The notes: generated by a model not told the origin, from the sequence alone. A stretch of 64,000 nucleotides of DNA from UBA6168 sp041741095 (GCA_041741095.1 JBGSKQ010000073.1:77726-141725); one strand, 5' to 3'. Shown: positions 1 through 8,350, numbered from the stretch's first letter. Numbers and translations are program-made.

Positions 1-2
1 AC

Positions 3-1124
3 ATGCAAAAACCAACTGTACACCTCCCAGTTTATCTGCAAATGGCCCAAGTCCTGATGGGCCTGATCGCTTTGTTTTATGTGCTTTTTATTGGCCAGGA
101 TATTATCGTCCCGCTGATTTTTGCTACGCTGATAGCCATTTTACTCAACCCTTTGGTCAACTTTTTGTGCCGGTTCAAATGCAGCCGCCCCTTGGCGATT
201 GCCGTGGTGTTGCTGCTGGCTTTTTTGATATTGATAGGGCTGCTGTATTTTTTGGGCTCTCGTTTCGCAGTTTTCAGCGAATCGTTCCCTGCCATAAAAA
301 TTAAGATTTTGGACTTGGCCCACCAGGCACTGGACTGGACATCCTCTACTTTCAACGTGCCGCAAACACAGATACAGGAATGGCTCAATAAAACAAAAAG
401 CGAGGGAATGGACAATGGCTCTGCCATCATTGGCCAAACCTTGGTCAACGTGACGGATGTACTGGTGCTGATTTTCCTGCTACCGGTGTATATTTTTATG
501 ATATTGTTTTACAAGCCTTTGTTGTTGAATTTCATAGCCCAGTTGTTTCACCATGAAAGGCACAGCGTGGTCGCTGAGGTGCTGACTGAAACCAAGACTC
601 TCATTCAAAGCTATCTGGTTGGGCTGTTGTTGGAGATGGCCATTGTCGCTACCCTGAATTCTATTGGCCTGTTGGTAATTGGGGTGGAATACGCCGTTAT
701 GTTGGGCGTTATTGGAGCCGTGCTAAATGTGATACCATATATCGGCGGGGCCATTGCCCTTGCATTGACGATGTTGGTGGCTTTGGTTACCAAGTCGCCC
801 ATTTCTATGTTATATGTGGCCATTGTATATGTCACTGTACAATTTTTAGACAATAATCTCATCGTGCCACGCATTGTGGCTTCCCGTGTAAAAATCAACG
901 CCCTGGTGTCCATTATCGTCGTACTGATTGGCGGAGCCTTATGGGGTGTGCCGGGCATGTTTCTTTCCATACCGCTCACAGCTATTTTAAAGGTCATCTT
1001 CGACCGTATCGAGCCGCTGCAACCGTGGGGATTTGTATTGGGCGACGATATGCCAGCCTTCACAAATTTTCTGGATATGCCTAAAAGAAAGAAGGCGCTT
1101 AAAGTAAAAACGGAAAAAAAATAA
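3..1124 (+). CDS. AI-2E family transporter (putative membrane exporter)
   Basis: Inner-membrane protein of the AI-2E/YdiK/PerM-type exporter family. The 373-residue product has hydrophobic segments at about 13-45 and 60-85, a soluble loop around 90-145, and more membrane segments to about 345, ending in a basic Lys-rich tail. The conserved late region with a GVPGMFLSIPL-type loop followed by a helix is visible near 320-335. Length is normal for the family (about 340-380), so the ATG two bases inside the window edge is plausibly the true start, but an upstream start cannot be excluded. The substrate cannot be told from sequence; members have been linked to autoinducer-2 export and to Na+/H+ antiport. 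It stands alone, with a 326-bp gap to the next gene. Confidence 0.85.
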   Translation: MQKPTVHLPVYLQMAQVLMGLIALFYVLFIGQDIIVPLIFATLIAILLNPLVNFLCRFKCSRPLAIAVVLLLAFLILIGLLYFLGSRFAVFSESFPAIKIKILDLAHQALDWTSSTFNVPQTQIQEWLNKTKSEGMDNGSAIIGQTLVNVTDVLVLIFLLPVYIFMILFYKPLLLNFIAQLFHHERHSVVAEVLTETKTLIQSYLVGLLLEMAIVATLNSIGLLVIGVEYAVMLGVIGAVLNVIPYIGGAIALALTMLVALVTKSPISMLYVAIVYVTVQFLDNNLIVPRIVASRVKINALVSIIVVLIGGALWGVPGMFLSIPLTAILKVIFDRIEPLQPWGFVLGDDMPAFTNFLDMPKRKKALKVKTEKK

Positions 1125-1450
1125 GGTGTCTTCAGTGAGAGAAATGAGAAACGTGAGAGAAATCCTCCCAATAGCTAACGGCTCCATAGTTTTTCTCCTC
1201 TTTTGTTCTTCCCAAAAAGAGCTTCTGTTCAAATTGAACAAATAAATATGAGTGCCGTTCATCCATTATTCGCCATGTGAACGACTGTTGGTTTTTCGCC
1301 AAACCTTGTGATTTGTTATTCCTAAATCGCTGATTTTCAATTGTACAGTATTGCTGGCTTCCCCTCCAGATACAATAGTTGCCGTTTCCGTGTAAAAGGA
1401 ACGGAAGCTTTGCATTTGCCTAAATTAAATCATTCACCAATAAATTAATT
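1125..1450. other. intergenic gap without a recognised gene
   Basis: This 326-bp gap between the exporter and the lipoprotein gene is AT-rich. Apart from a short imperfect direct repeat (gtgagagaaat-like units at about 1135-1165) I see no gene, terminator or convincing promoter. Reverse-strand ORFs here are shadows running over the end of the exporter gene. Confidence 0.5.
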
Positions 1451-2581
1451 ATGAAAATGAGAACAAATTCTCCAAAACAAGATCCGTTCAAACATGTGTT
1501 TTACTCACTGAAAAAGGTGGTACTTGGTGCCTTCCTGCTAACTGTCCTTGCCCTCTTCGCCAATGGCTGCGCAAAGGATGCCGATGTAGCCTTGGAGGCG
1601 GCAACGACCAACGAAGAATTGACCGTGCCAACGGATGGCAGCATCAGTTTCCGTGCCACGCCGAATTATGCCCAATTCAATCTGGTATCGGATGTGGACG
1701 GCTACGGGGCGGGAAAAACGGATGCCAACCTCGTGAATGCCTGGGGAATGGCGATGGGGCCCAGCCAGGAAATTTGGGTCACCAGCACCGGAGCCGACAA
1801 GGCTGTGATTTACAATCATGCTGGCACTACTATGAAAGCGGCCATTGATGTGGAAGGCGAGCCTATCGGTATCGTTTACAACGAATCCTCTGGGTTTAAA
1901 ATGCCGGGCTCCACCAATATCGCCCGCTACATTTTCTCCACCGACCAGGGTAACATTGCCGCCTGGACACCCTGGAAACCCAATGAAACGACCGTCGTTT
2001 ATGATAATCCAGGTTCCGCTTATACCGGGCTGGAAATCGCCAAGGATCATGGCTATTATTACCTGTATGCTGCCAATGTGGGCGCGGGGACCATTGATGT
2101 GTTTGACCGCAATTTCAAACCTGTAACCACCATGTCGTTCGACGATCCGAACCTGCCTGCCGGGGCAAGGCCATTCAATATCCGTTTGATCAACGACAAG
2201 TTGTTTGTGACCTACGTGGGCCCAGGCGGCGGCTATGTGAATATGTTTAAAACGGATGGAACCTTTATAAAACGTTTTGCATCGGGCGGCACTTTGGCGG
2301 CACCTTGGGGCATCACCAAAACGCCGCTCGGTTTTGGCATGGGCTACTCCATTTTGGTAGGCAATTTTGGAGATGGCCGAATCAATGTTTTCGACTACAA
2401 TGGAAATTATAAGGGGCAGATGACCGACGAAAACGGCAGTACCCTTGCCATTGATGGGCTATGGGCTTTGTCGTTCACCCAGACGGCCATGAATGGCACC
2501 AGCGACGCCAAAATGTACTTTACTGCTGGGCCTGATAGTGAAGAGCATGGCCTTTTTGGGTATTTAGAAAAGGCGGATTGA
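1451..2581 (+). CDS. TIGR03118-like lipoprotein with beta-propeller-type fold
   Basis: Exported lipoprotein of 376 residues. After a long basic N-region there is a hydrophobic stretch (about 22-37) ending in a lipobox with Cys40 (LFANGC), so the mature protein should be membrane-anchored. The body resembles the TIGR03118 family: the opening LVSDVDGYGAGKTDANLVNAWGM-type segment (about 79-101) and later Gly-rich NHL-like repeats such as the YSILVGNFGDGRINVFD-type unit. Such proteins are predicted six- or seven-bladed propellers of unknown function; no enzyme motif is visible. The gene stands alone. A perfect 12-bp hairpin with a T-rich tail lies about 270 bp downstream, beyond a palindromic element. 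Confidence 0.75.
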   Translation: MKMRTNSPKQDPFKHVFYSLKKVVLGAFLLTVLALFANGCAKDADVALEAATTNEELTVPTDGSISFRATPNYAQFNLVSDVDGYGAGKTDANLVNAWGMAMGPSQEIWVTSTGADKAVIYNHAGTTMKAAIDVEGEPIGIVYNESSGFKMPGSTNIARYIFSTDQGNIAAWTPWKPNETTVVYDNPGSAYTGLEIAKDHGYYYLYAANVGAGTIDVFDRNFKPVTTMSFDDPNLPAGARPFNIRLINDKLFVTYVGPGGGYVNMFKTDGTFIKRFASGGTLAAPWGITKTPLGFGMGYSILVGNFGDGRINVFDYNGNYKGQMTDENGSTLAIDGLWALSFTQTAMNGTSDAKMYFTAGPDSEEHGLFGYLEKAD

Positions 2582-2682
2582 GATGTCCGAAATGGATGTT
2601 TATATGATGGCTATGTTTGTATAAAGTCCCTATTCTTATTTAACCTTGACAAGGTCGAATGTTAAAGGAATACTTGGTTCCA

Positions 2683-2845
2683 CTAAGTTTAGTGCAAAAA
2701 GGGGCTTGGGGGCGAAGCTCCCAATTCCGATAGCTATCGGAACCCCTTCCCCCGACGAGCTCCCGATAGCTATCGGGAAAGGCGGCGAGGAGGGGGGAAT
2801 TCGATGTATCCCGAATATCGGGAAAACCTATTATTGCGAAATTCA
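2683..2845. repeat. palindromic intergenic element E1 (with two 18-bp palindrome modules)
   Basis: First copy of a dispersed element also present at about 5632-5810 (E2) and 8150-8286 (E3). It shares with E3 the blocks GGGGCTTGGGGGCGAAG, CCCCCGACGAGC, GGCGGCGAGGAGGGG and TCCCGAATATCGGGAAAACC. Relative to E3 it has two extra 18-bp perfect palindromes: TTCCGATAGCTATCGGAA at 2725-2742 and TCCCGATAGCTATCGGGA at 2761-2778. A third palindrome, TCCCGAATATCGGGA, lies at 2809-2823. The outer left arm has diverged, so the outer stem is weaker than in E2 and E3. No coding capacity is evident. Confidence 0.7.
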
Positions 2846-2851
2846 TTTTTG

Positions 2852-2892
2852 CAAATCGCATCCAATGGCTGGATGCGATTTGTTTTTATTTT
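2852..2892 (+). terminator. rho-independent terminator
   Basis: A perfect 12-bp stem (CAAATCGCATCC at 2852-2863 with its complement at 2871-2882), a 7-nt loop and a following T-rich tract (tttttatttt). It could end transcription from the lipoprotein gene or from element E1. It also sits between two convergent genes. Confidence 0.65.
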
Positions 2893-3470
2893 CCCATTTT
2901 TGAAAAACACTCCATTGTATTGTTCAACAAATCTTTGCTGGCAAGCTCTATCTCGAATTTCAATATTTTATTGTTGACAACGCTTTTAAAAATGGCAGAT
3001 TCAAGTTTGGCAGCGGCCATTTGTTGGATTGATTTTCCATCCAAATTAAAATATGCAGTGCGGCCATCTTCAGATATTTCCTGGTATTTAAAATGCATTT
3101 TTTCCCTTGATGTATTAAACAACATCAATTCGTCACTTGGCTGAAATATCTCGCCATTGACGGAACGCAGCTTGCCAATTGTGCCTTTTGTATTGCGTTC
3201 TATTTGCAGCCAATATTGGTATTTCGGACGCTTGACCAACAATATATCTTTTGATTCCAGGATGGCTGGATCGCCCATCATGACAACATAAGCTTCGCAA
3301 CCATCGGAAATTGTCAGTGCCTGAAACGCAGTGGGATCCGTTGTTTGAAATCGCTGCGGCGTTTCTTGTGCATTTGCACTATTTTCTGTGGTAAATGCCA
3401 GCAAAGTAATGACTCCAACAGTTTTGACTGCTGCCCAATGAAAAAATAAGTGAGTTTTAAACATCTTCAT
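2886..3470 (-). CDS. small secreted protein of unknown function
   Basis: I do not recognise a family. The 194-residue product begins with a long signal-peptide-like segment (hydrophobic about 13-26, cleavage probable after the Ala in NSANAQ, residue 35). The mature part is mixed alpha/beta and looks like a small periplasmic or surface domain. It contains a DELMLFNTSREKMHFKYQEI-like strand pattern and single Cys residues near 57 and 189 that could pair. No sorting domain, lipobox or enzyme motif is seen. The gene converges on the terminator of the preceding plus-strand gene. A 20-bp-arm inverted repeat lies about 45 bp upstream of the start. Confidence 0.6.
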   Translation of the reverse strand: MKMFKTHLFFHWAAVKTVGVITLLAFTTENSANAQETPQRFQTTDPTAFQALTISDGCEAYVVMMGDPAILESKDILLVKRPKYQYWLQIERNTKGTIGKLRSVNGEIFQPSDELMLFNTSREKMHFKYQEISEDGRTAYFNLDGKSIQQMAAAKLESAIFKSVVNNKILKFEIELASKDLLNNTMECFSKMGK

Positions 3471-3514
3471 TTTGAATTTTTAGCTCCTGTAATATTTGGG
3501 TATAACTCCCAAGT

Positions 3515-3567
3515 ACCGCCGAATTTATTCGGCGTTGTGCCATAATTCGCCGAATGAATTCGGCGGT
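3515..3567. repeat. inverted repeat, 20-bp arms
   Basis: Left arm ACCGCCGAATTTATTCGGCG (3515-3534) and right arm CGCCGAATGAATTCGGCGGT (3548-3567) are complementary except for one position. A 13-nt spacer separates them. Each arm is itself a small palindrome. It lies upstream of the minus-strand gene that starts at 3470. It could be a protein-binding site or an RNA hairpin; there is no T-tract. Confidence 0.6.
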
Positions 3568-3742
3568 TCTTTCACGGCAATACCACATGAACCGAAATTT
3601 TAGCAACACAATATCAAAAATAGTGCTACTTGCACCAACAACTGATTTTTCCTAACTGTTTGGCAAGGGGTGATTTTTGGAGAAAAATTTCAATTCTTTC
3701 CAAAAAACACCCCTGATGGCGGGAGGAGGAGGAAGAAAAAAC

Positions 3743-5026
3743 TTACAGGAAAACGGCTGCCTGCAAGCGGATTTGGCTCACATCGCCCGTGTAATTTCCC
3801 TGTGAATCCTTGTTGCCAGCGGGCAGGATGGCGTGGTATTCGAGCGTTAATTTAGCATTGTGGCCATTGATAAAATAATTGGCGCCCGCATCTATCGCAT
3901 CGGTTGTGCTGCGCTGCATTTCATCGTTGCCCTCATATATTCCACGGTTTAGCACAATGTATGGCATTACCTTCAATTGTTTGAAATAATAGCCAGCATG
4001 AAAATATAGGTTGGAACCAGTACCAGCCCATCGTCCCACCCAATTCGGGCCATAATCGAAGTGAATATACGAGGCATAAGCGGTCAGGCTGCCCTTATTG
4101 CCCAGCGGCATATCCAGAAAGACATCTGCGGCAAAATGCTGCACGTTCACATGTTCTTTTGTAGCGCCATTGTAAGCGCCGTTGGGATGTGCAAAAAATC
4201 CTGCACCTACATTTAATACCTTTTTGGAGCCAAGGTAACTGCCAACGAAATAGGGAAGTTTGTCAATCTCATCATCCAATATATTATAGCAAAAATAAGC
4301 GTCCACGACCTTCGTGCCGATAGTGTAACCATCCTTGTCCTTTACGTTTACACCATTGTAGGTCAAGTGGGTGGAGTCGCTCATATTGGCCTCAAATCCA
4401 TTGCGGCCAGCTTCCTTGTATCCCATTCTATAGTGAAATTTACCGATGTTCCCTTTGGCATATATGCCCAGGTGGCGGACAAATTGATCGGTATATCCCA
4501 ATGAATGCCAATGTACAAATGGCCTTGATTGGTCGAGGGACATAAAGTTGAGGGTGCTTTGGCTGGCAAGGCGGGTCAGCCCGTTCCAATAGATCAGCCC
4601 GCCGCCCAGGTATAATTGGTCAATCACTTTAAATTCTGCCCAGGCATCGTGCAAAAATAGCTGTGGAGCATCGCTGTCGTTGCCAAGTTTGGAGAGGTTG
4701 GAAGCGTTCAGGCCGTTCAGCCCCCAATGCGTCAGGATGAGGAAGCGGGGCGATATTTGGGCATAAGCCAGGAAGCGGGAACGGCGGATGCTAAGGTTCA
4801 AATCAGTCTTTTGCGATTCGTCGCTCAGGTTGTTGCTTTCTGCCCATATCTGGTGCCACATCATCAAACGCACATATTTGCTGCCATCCTCATTGAGCTT
4901 CAATTGGAGTGGTTTGTAGCTATGATCAATGACTGTGTTTAATTGTGCAAACAAGCTGGTGTTCATCAACAATATAGCGGCCAATATCAGGCGGCTGTAA
5001 AAAGGGAAGGAATATAATTTTTGCAT
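3743..5026 (-). CDS. phosphate-selective porin O/P-like outer-membrane barrel
   Basis: Predicted outer-membrane beta-barrel channel of 427 residues. I place the start at the ATG at 5024-5026, because the protein then opens with a clean signal peptide (MQKLYSFPFYSRLILAAILL..., cleavage after FAQ). The reading frame extends 32 codons further upstream, but those residues are not signal-like and fall in a repeat-rich region. The mature protein has alternating amphipathic strands typical of PorO/P-type porins, such as the early KYVRLMMWHQIWAES strand, and ends in an aromatic-final strand (LQAAVFL). The family transports anions or phosphate in other bacteria; the substrate here is unknown. No neighbouring transport genes are present. 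Confidence 0.7.
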   Translation of the reverse strand: MQKLYSFPFYSRLILAAILLMNTSLFAQLNTVIDHSYKPLQLKLNEDGSKYVRLMMWHQIWAESNNLSDESQKTDLNLSIRRSRFLAYAQISPRFLILTHWGLNGLNASNLSKLGNDSDAPQLFLHDAWAEFKVIDQLYLGGGLIYWNGLTRLASQSTLNFMSLDQSRPFVHWHSLGYTDQFVRHLGIYAKGNIGKFHYRMGYKEAGRNGFEANMSDSTHLTYNGVNVKDKDGYTIGTKVVDAYFCYNILDDEIDKLPYFVGSYLGSKKVLNVGAGFFAHPNGAYNGATKEHVNVQHFAADVFLDMPLGNKGSLTAYASYIHFDYGPNWVGRWAGTGSNLYFHAGYYFKQLKVMPYIVLNRGIYEGNDEMQRSTTDAIDAGANYFINGHNAKLTLEYHAILPAGNKDSQGNYTGDVSQIRLQAAVFL

Positions 5027-5084
5027 GGTAATTTTGATATTTTGGTCAATAAGAAGTTCAATAAATAAGGGCAAACAACCAGCA

Positions 5085-5370
5085 AGGAGGTGACATCTTT
5101 TTTCGCAACGATGATTTAGCAAATTAGCAGAGAGTAACAGTGAAAAAAGGTGTCATCTCCCTGCAGCCGCATTAAGATGACGAACTGTGTTTAGACAAGC
5201 CCTTTTTTGGCCTCAAATGAGTCTAAACACAATTCGGTTGTGGTTGATTTTTAGAAAGTTATAGATTTTTTATTTCAATGGTTTTTCTAAAAATCATCGC
5301 ACGACACCTTTTTCCCTCTGAATACTTTAAAAATTGAAATATTCGAACATGGAAAAAGATGTCACCTTAA
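5085..5370. repeat. cluster of inverted repeats upstream of the porin gene
   Basis: Several complementary segments lie within 290 bp. GGTGACATCTTTTT (5089-5102) pairs with AAAAAGATGTCACC (5353-5366). AAAAAAGGTGTC (5143-5153) pairs with GACACCTTTTT (5303-5313). GAACTGTGTTTAGAC (5182-5196) pairs with 5221-5235 with one mismatch. TGATTTTTAGAAA (5245-5257) pairs with 5284-5296. The nesting suggests a structured RNA or a decayed mobile element. No protein-coding signal spans the block. Confidence 0.5.
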
Positions 5371-5471
5371 TGCTGGACAGTTATAGGGATTTAGTAAATC
5401 AAAGCAAACAAATGCCCATCGCCCTTTGGAACTATATCCAAACGGCTTCAAATTTCCTGGCCTTTTATTAG
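5349..5471 (+). CDS. possible 40-residue small ORF
   Basis: An ATG at 5349 opens a frame of 40 codons (MEKDVTLMLDSYRDLVNQ...) ending with TAG at 5469-5471. The predicted peptide is acidic at the N-terminus with an amphipathic helix and an aromatic C-terminus (NFLAFY). Its first codons overlap the right arm of the outer inverted repeat, so the frame may be fortuitous. I know no family and see no ribosome-binding site; treat it as a weak candidate. Confidence 0.15.
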   Translation: MEKDVTLMLDSYRDLVNQSKQMPIALWNYIQTASNFLAFY

Positions 5472-5631
5472 TTGGAAGCATCCATTTGTCACTGCATTGG
5501 GTGACTATTATCATATTGATCTGCTGATATAAAACACCAATTATCGTAGCATCCAGCCATAGTTTTAGCCATTTCTATGAATGGTCAATGTTTGTCGGTT
5601 TTTGGTTTAAATGTTTATTTATAGCTCAAGC
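5472..5631. other. AT-rich gap without a recognised gene
   Basis: Between the inverted-repeat cluster and element E2 I see no gene, terminator or promoter that I can support. Confidence 0.4.
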
Positions 5632-5810
5632 CGCCAAGTTTTTTGCATGGGGGTTTGGGGGCGATAGCCCCCAATTCCGATAGCTATCGGAACCTCTCTC
5701 CCCGCAGCGGGGCCTCCGGCACCGCTGCGGGGAGGAATGAGCCTCTTGGGGCGGCTGCGCCGCCCCAAACCCCATGCAAAACCTGTCCCGAACATCGGGA
5801 AAACTTGGCG
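5632..5810. repeat. palindromic intergenic element E2 (full nested stems)
   Basis: Second copy of the dispersed element. Outer stem: CGCCAAGTTTT (5632-5642) with AAAACTTGGCG (5800-5810), a perfect 11 bp. Second stem: TTTTGCATGGGG (from 5641) with CCCCATGCAAAA (5770-5781), extended by a GGTTTGGGG/CCCCAAACC block. Inside are a GGGGGCGATAGCCCCC-type hairpin, one 18-bp palindrome TTCCGATAGCTATCGGAA (5675-5692) and further GC-rich hairpins. The outer stem differs in sequence from E3 but keeps full pairing. It ends about 90 bp before the DoxX start. Confidence 0.75.
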
Positions 5811-5902
5811 TCGCACAGTTTAAACTACATGAATTCCAAGACCAGGGAACATTGGGCATTTTACCCCAATTCCCATTTCTTTTTTACATCAAAATCAACA
5901 CA

Positions 5903-6451
5903 ATGGATCGGGCGAACAAAATCATTTCCTACACAAGCGCACAAATGTGGACGCTTGCATTGCTACGGATGCTCATAGGGTGGCACCTGCTCTATGAAGG
6001 CGTCGTGAAACTATGGAACCCCGGCTGGTCGGCTGGGAGCTACCTGATGGATTCGCAGGGCTTTTTTGCGGAATATTTTTACAAGCTGGCTGCCACTCCT
6101 TCAATGCTGGAAGTGGTGGATTTCCTCAATGTCTGGGGTTTGATACTGGTTGGGCTGGCGCTGGTGCTGGGCATTTTTACCCGCCTGGCATTGGTGGGCG
6201 GCATCGTGCTGCTGGGCCTGTACTTCCTGTCGCACCCGCCGCTCATTGGGATAAAATACGCCATGCCGACGGAGGGCAGCTACCTCTGGGTGAACAAAAA
6301 CCTGATAGAGATAGCGGCAATGGCTGCGCTGCTGGTTTTCCCAACCAGCCGGTTTTTGGGCTTGGACAGGTTCATCTGGAAATGGCGCAACGGAAGCAAT
6401 TCCTCGTCGCCCATGACCGTGTCCACCCGCAAGGAAGAAGTGGTGATTTAA
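5903..6451 (+). CDS. DoxX family membrane protein
   Basis: Small inner-membrane protein of the DoxX/TQO-small-subunit family, 182 residues from the ATG at 5903. The frame is open from 5774, but the extra residues are encoded by element E2 and are not membrane-like, so I prefer the internal start. Four hydrophobic segments are visible (about 15-35, 74-95, 98-118, 137-157), with the family's early LRMLIGWHLLYEGVVKL-type segment. The redox role is unproven. The stop is 51 bp before the Gfo/Idh/MocA gene on the same strand. DoxX next to an exported Gfo/Idh/MocA oxidoreductase is a pairing I know from Bacteroidota, so a shared operon is likely. Confidence 0.8.
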   Translation: MDRANKIISYTSAQMWTLALLRMLIGWHLLYEGVVKLWNPGWSAGSYLMDSQGFFAEYFYKLAATPSMLEVVDFLNVWGLILVGLALVLGIFTRLALVGGIVLLGLYFLSHPPLIGIKYAMPTEGSYLWVNKNLIEIAAMAALLVFPTSRFLGLDRFIWKWRNGSNSSSPMTVSTRKEEVVI

Positions 6452-6502
6452 CTACCATTTCAAGGCCAAACTCCATTTTATTTCATCAAAAAAAAGCAAG
6501 TC

Positions 6503-8104
6503 ATGGAACAAGACAATAGCAATAAAATCAGCAGGCGTGATGCTCTCATGGGCATGGCGGCGCTGCCTGTCGTGGGCGCATTTTTCCTGGGTGCCACTGC
6601 CAAAAGCAGCCACGACAAAGCCATCAAGGAAGAGATATTGGAAGAACTCAATGTGGAAGCCGCTGCTCCGCCTTCCAGCGGGCCGATGTCGGGCGATCCG
6701 GTGCGTTTGGCCCTTATCGGCTATGGCATTCGAGGCGAGCAATTGACCCGTGCTTTGGGTTTCGCCAACCCTACCTGGATAGAGGAGATGAAAAAAAGCA
6801 ATATTGAAAACCCAAAGGATACCCGCCTGAAGGACTTCATGGAGCAGGAAGACCTGAACATCAAAATAACCGCCGTTTGCGATATTTTCGACTTCAATGC
6901 CGAAAGGGCCGCAGCGGCAGCGGGGATGAAGGACGGCAGCAAACCCAAAATTTACAAGGACTACCGCCAATTGATGGAAGACCCGCAGGTGGACGCCGTG
7001 GTCATCGCCACGCCCGACCACTGGCACGCCCCCATCGCCATTGCCGCCCTCCAGGCCGGCAAGCACGTTTACATCGAAAAATGCATGACCCACAAGGTCG
7101 GCGAAACCTACGAACTGTACGACGCAGTGAAAGCCTCTGGAAGGGTGCTTCAGCTTGGCCACCAGCACCGCCAAACCCAGAGCTACCTGACCGCCAGGGA
7201 CGCCATCAAGAAAAACGTGCTCGGCCACATCTCACTCATCCAGACCAATACCAACCGCAACGACGACAACGGGGCCTGGCAATATGACATCCATCCCGAC
7301 GGCAACCCGCAAACGATTGACTGGGATATGTTCCTTGGCAATGCGCCCAAAATCCCCTTCAATCCGGAGCATTTTTTCCGCTGGCGCAAATGGTGGGCCT
7401 ATGGTACCGGCCTCTCCGGCGACTTGCTCACTCACGACTACGACCGCATCAACTGCCTGCTCGACATGGGCATTCCGGCAGCTTGCACCGCATCGGGTGG
7501 CATTTATACCCACCGGGACGGCCGCAACGTGCCGGACGTATTGCAGGTGATTATGGAGTACCCCGAATTTTCGATGGGCCACACCCAGGAAGACGGCAAG
7601 GAAAAAGGGATGACATTTATCTATAGTTCCACCCTCGGCAACCAATACGACCGTGGCACCCTGCTCATGGGCCACGACGCCACGATGGAGCTTGGCAGCC
7701 AGATCATCCTCCACGCCGACCCGCAGTCCACCCGCTACAAAAAAATGATTGACGAGGGCATTGTCAGCATTGACGTGCCGATGTACTCCTACGATCCCAG
7801 GGCGAAAGGCGTGGACGCCGTGACGGGCGCTACGGCGAAGTATTTTGCCAACAAGGGCCTCATGTACACCTACCGGGATGGCAAACGGGTGGACTCCACC
7901 AACCTGCACATGCGGGAATGGCTCAGTGCCATCCGCAACGGCACGAAAGTGAGCTGCGGCATCGAAGAAGGTTTCCAGGAAGCCATTTCGGCGCACATGG
8001 CCACCTATTCGCTGCGGGCCGGAGTTCGGGTAGAGTGGGATCCGATTGCCCGTAAAATCAAAAATATGGACACGGGCAAGTTGGAGGAATTGGGCATGGC
8101 ATAA
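6503..8104 (+). CDS. TAT-exported Gfo/Idh/MocA family oxidoreductase
   Basis: NAD(P)-dependent sugar or polyol dehydrogenase-like protein, 533 residues. It begins with a twin-arginine signal (SRRDALMGMAALPV at about 9-22), so it should be exported folded with its cofactor. The Rossmann glycine motif is in LALIGYGIRGEQ (about 72-84). The second strand ends in the AVCDIF segment, and VVIATPDHWHAP marks the conserved fourth strand. The family EK(P) motif appears as YIEKCMTHK, with Cys in place of the usual Pro; the catalytic Lys is kept. The Asp/His-containing C-terminal sheet domain has HDYDRINCLLDMG. The substrate is unknown. It probably forms an operon with the DoxX gene upstream. Confidence 0.85.
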   Translation: MEQDNSNKISRRDALMGMAALPVVGAFFLGATAKSSHDKAIKEEILEELNVEAAAPPSSGPMSGDPVRLALIGYGIRGEQLTRALGFANPTWIEEMKKSNIENPKDTRLKDFMEQEDLNIKITAVCDIFDFNAERAAAAAGMKDGSKPKIYKDYRQLMEDPQVDAVVIATPDHWHAPIAIAALQAGKHVYIEKCMTHKVGETYELYDAVKASGRVLQLGHQHRQTQSYLTARDAIKKNVLGHISLIQTNTNRNDDNGAWQYDIHPDGNPQTIDWDMFLGNAPKIPFNPEHFFRWRKWWAYGTGLSGDLLTHDYDRINCLLDMGIPAACTASGGIYTHRDGRNVPDVLQVIMEYPEFSMGHTQEDGKEKGMTFIYSSTLGNQYDRGTLLMGHDATMELGSQIILHADPQSTRYKKMIDEGIVSIDVPMYSYDPRAKGVDAVTGATAKYFANKGLMYTYRDGKRVDSTNLHMREWLSAIRNGTKVSCGIEEGFQEAISAHMATYSLRAGVRVEWDPIARKIKNMDTGKLEELGMA

Positions 8105-8149
8105 GGACAAGCGCTAAATACCAATAGTCAGAGTTATATATACTGCACG

Positions 8150-8286
8150 CTAATAGGTTTTGTGCAAATGGGGGCTTGGGGGCGAAGCCCCCAAAATCCC
8201 CCTCCCCCGACGAGCCGCCGAAGGCGGCGAGGAGGGGCGAAATTTGATTTGCACTACCTGTCCCGAATATCGGGAAAACCTATTAG
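8150..8286. repeat. palindromic intergenic element E3 (reference copy)
   Basis: Cleanest copy of the element. Outer stem CTAATAGGTTTT (8150-8161) with AAAACCTATTAG (8275-8286), a perfect 12 bp. Second stem GTGCAAAT (8162-8169) with ATTTGCAC (8247-8254). Inner hairpins are TTGGGGGC-GAA-GCCCCCAA (8176-8194) and a GCCGCC-GAA-GGCGGC hairpin within 8203-8237. Palindrome TCCCGAATATCGGGA is at 8261-8275. It lacks the 18-bp palindromes present in E1 and E2. It follows the Gfo/Idh/MocA gene by about 45 bp. Confidence 0.75.
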
Positions 8287-8350
8287 TGCAAAGTATAGCT
8301 TGGGGGCAAATACTGTTTAACCGTATTTGCCTTTTTTTTATTGGGAAAAT

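Noticed and set aside
5027..5122. Upstream extension of the porin reading frame
   Set aside because: The added 32 residues do not resemble a signal peptide and are encoded by the repeat cluster. The internal ATG gives a clean signal peptide.
6452..8110. Long reverse-strand ORFs opposite the Gfo/Idh/MocA gene
   Set aside because: They are shadows of a high-GC coding region, with His/Val/Gly-rich translations lacking family resemblance.
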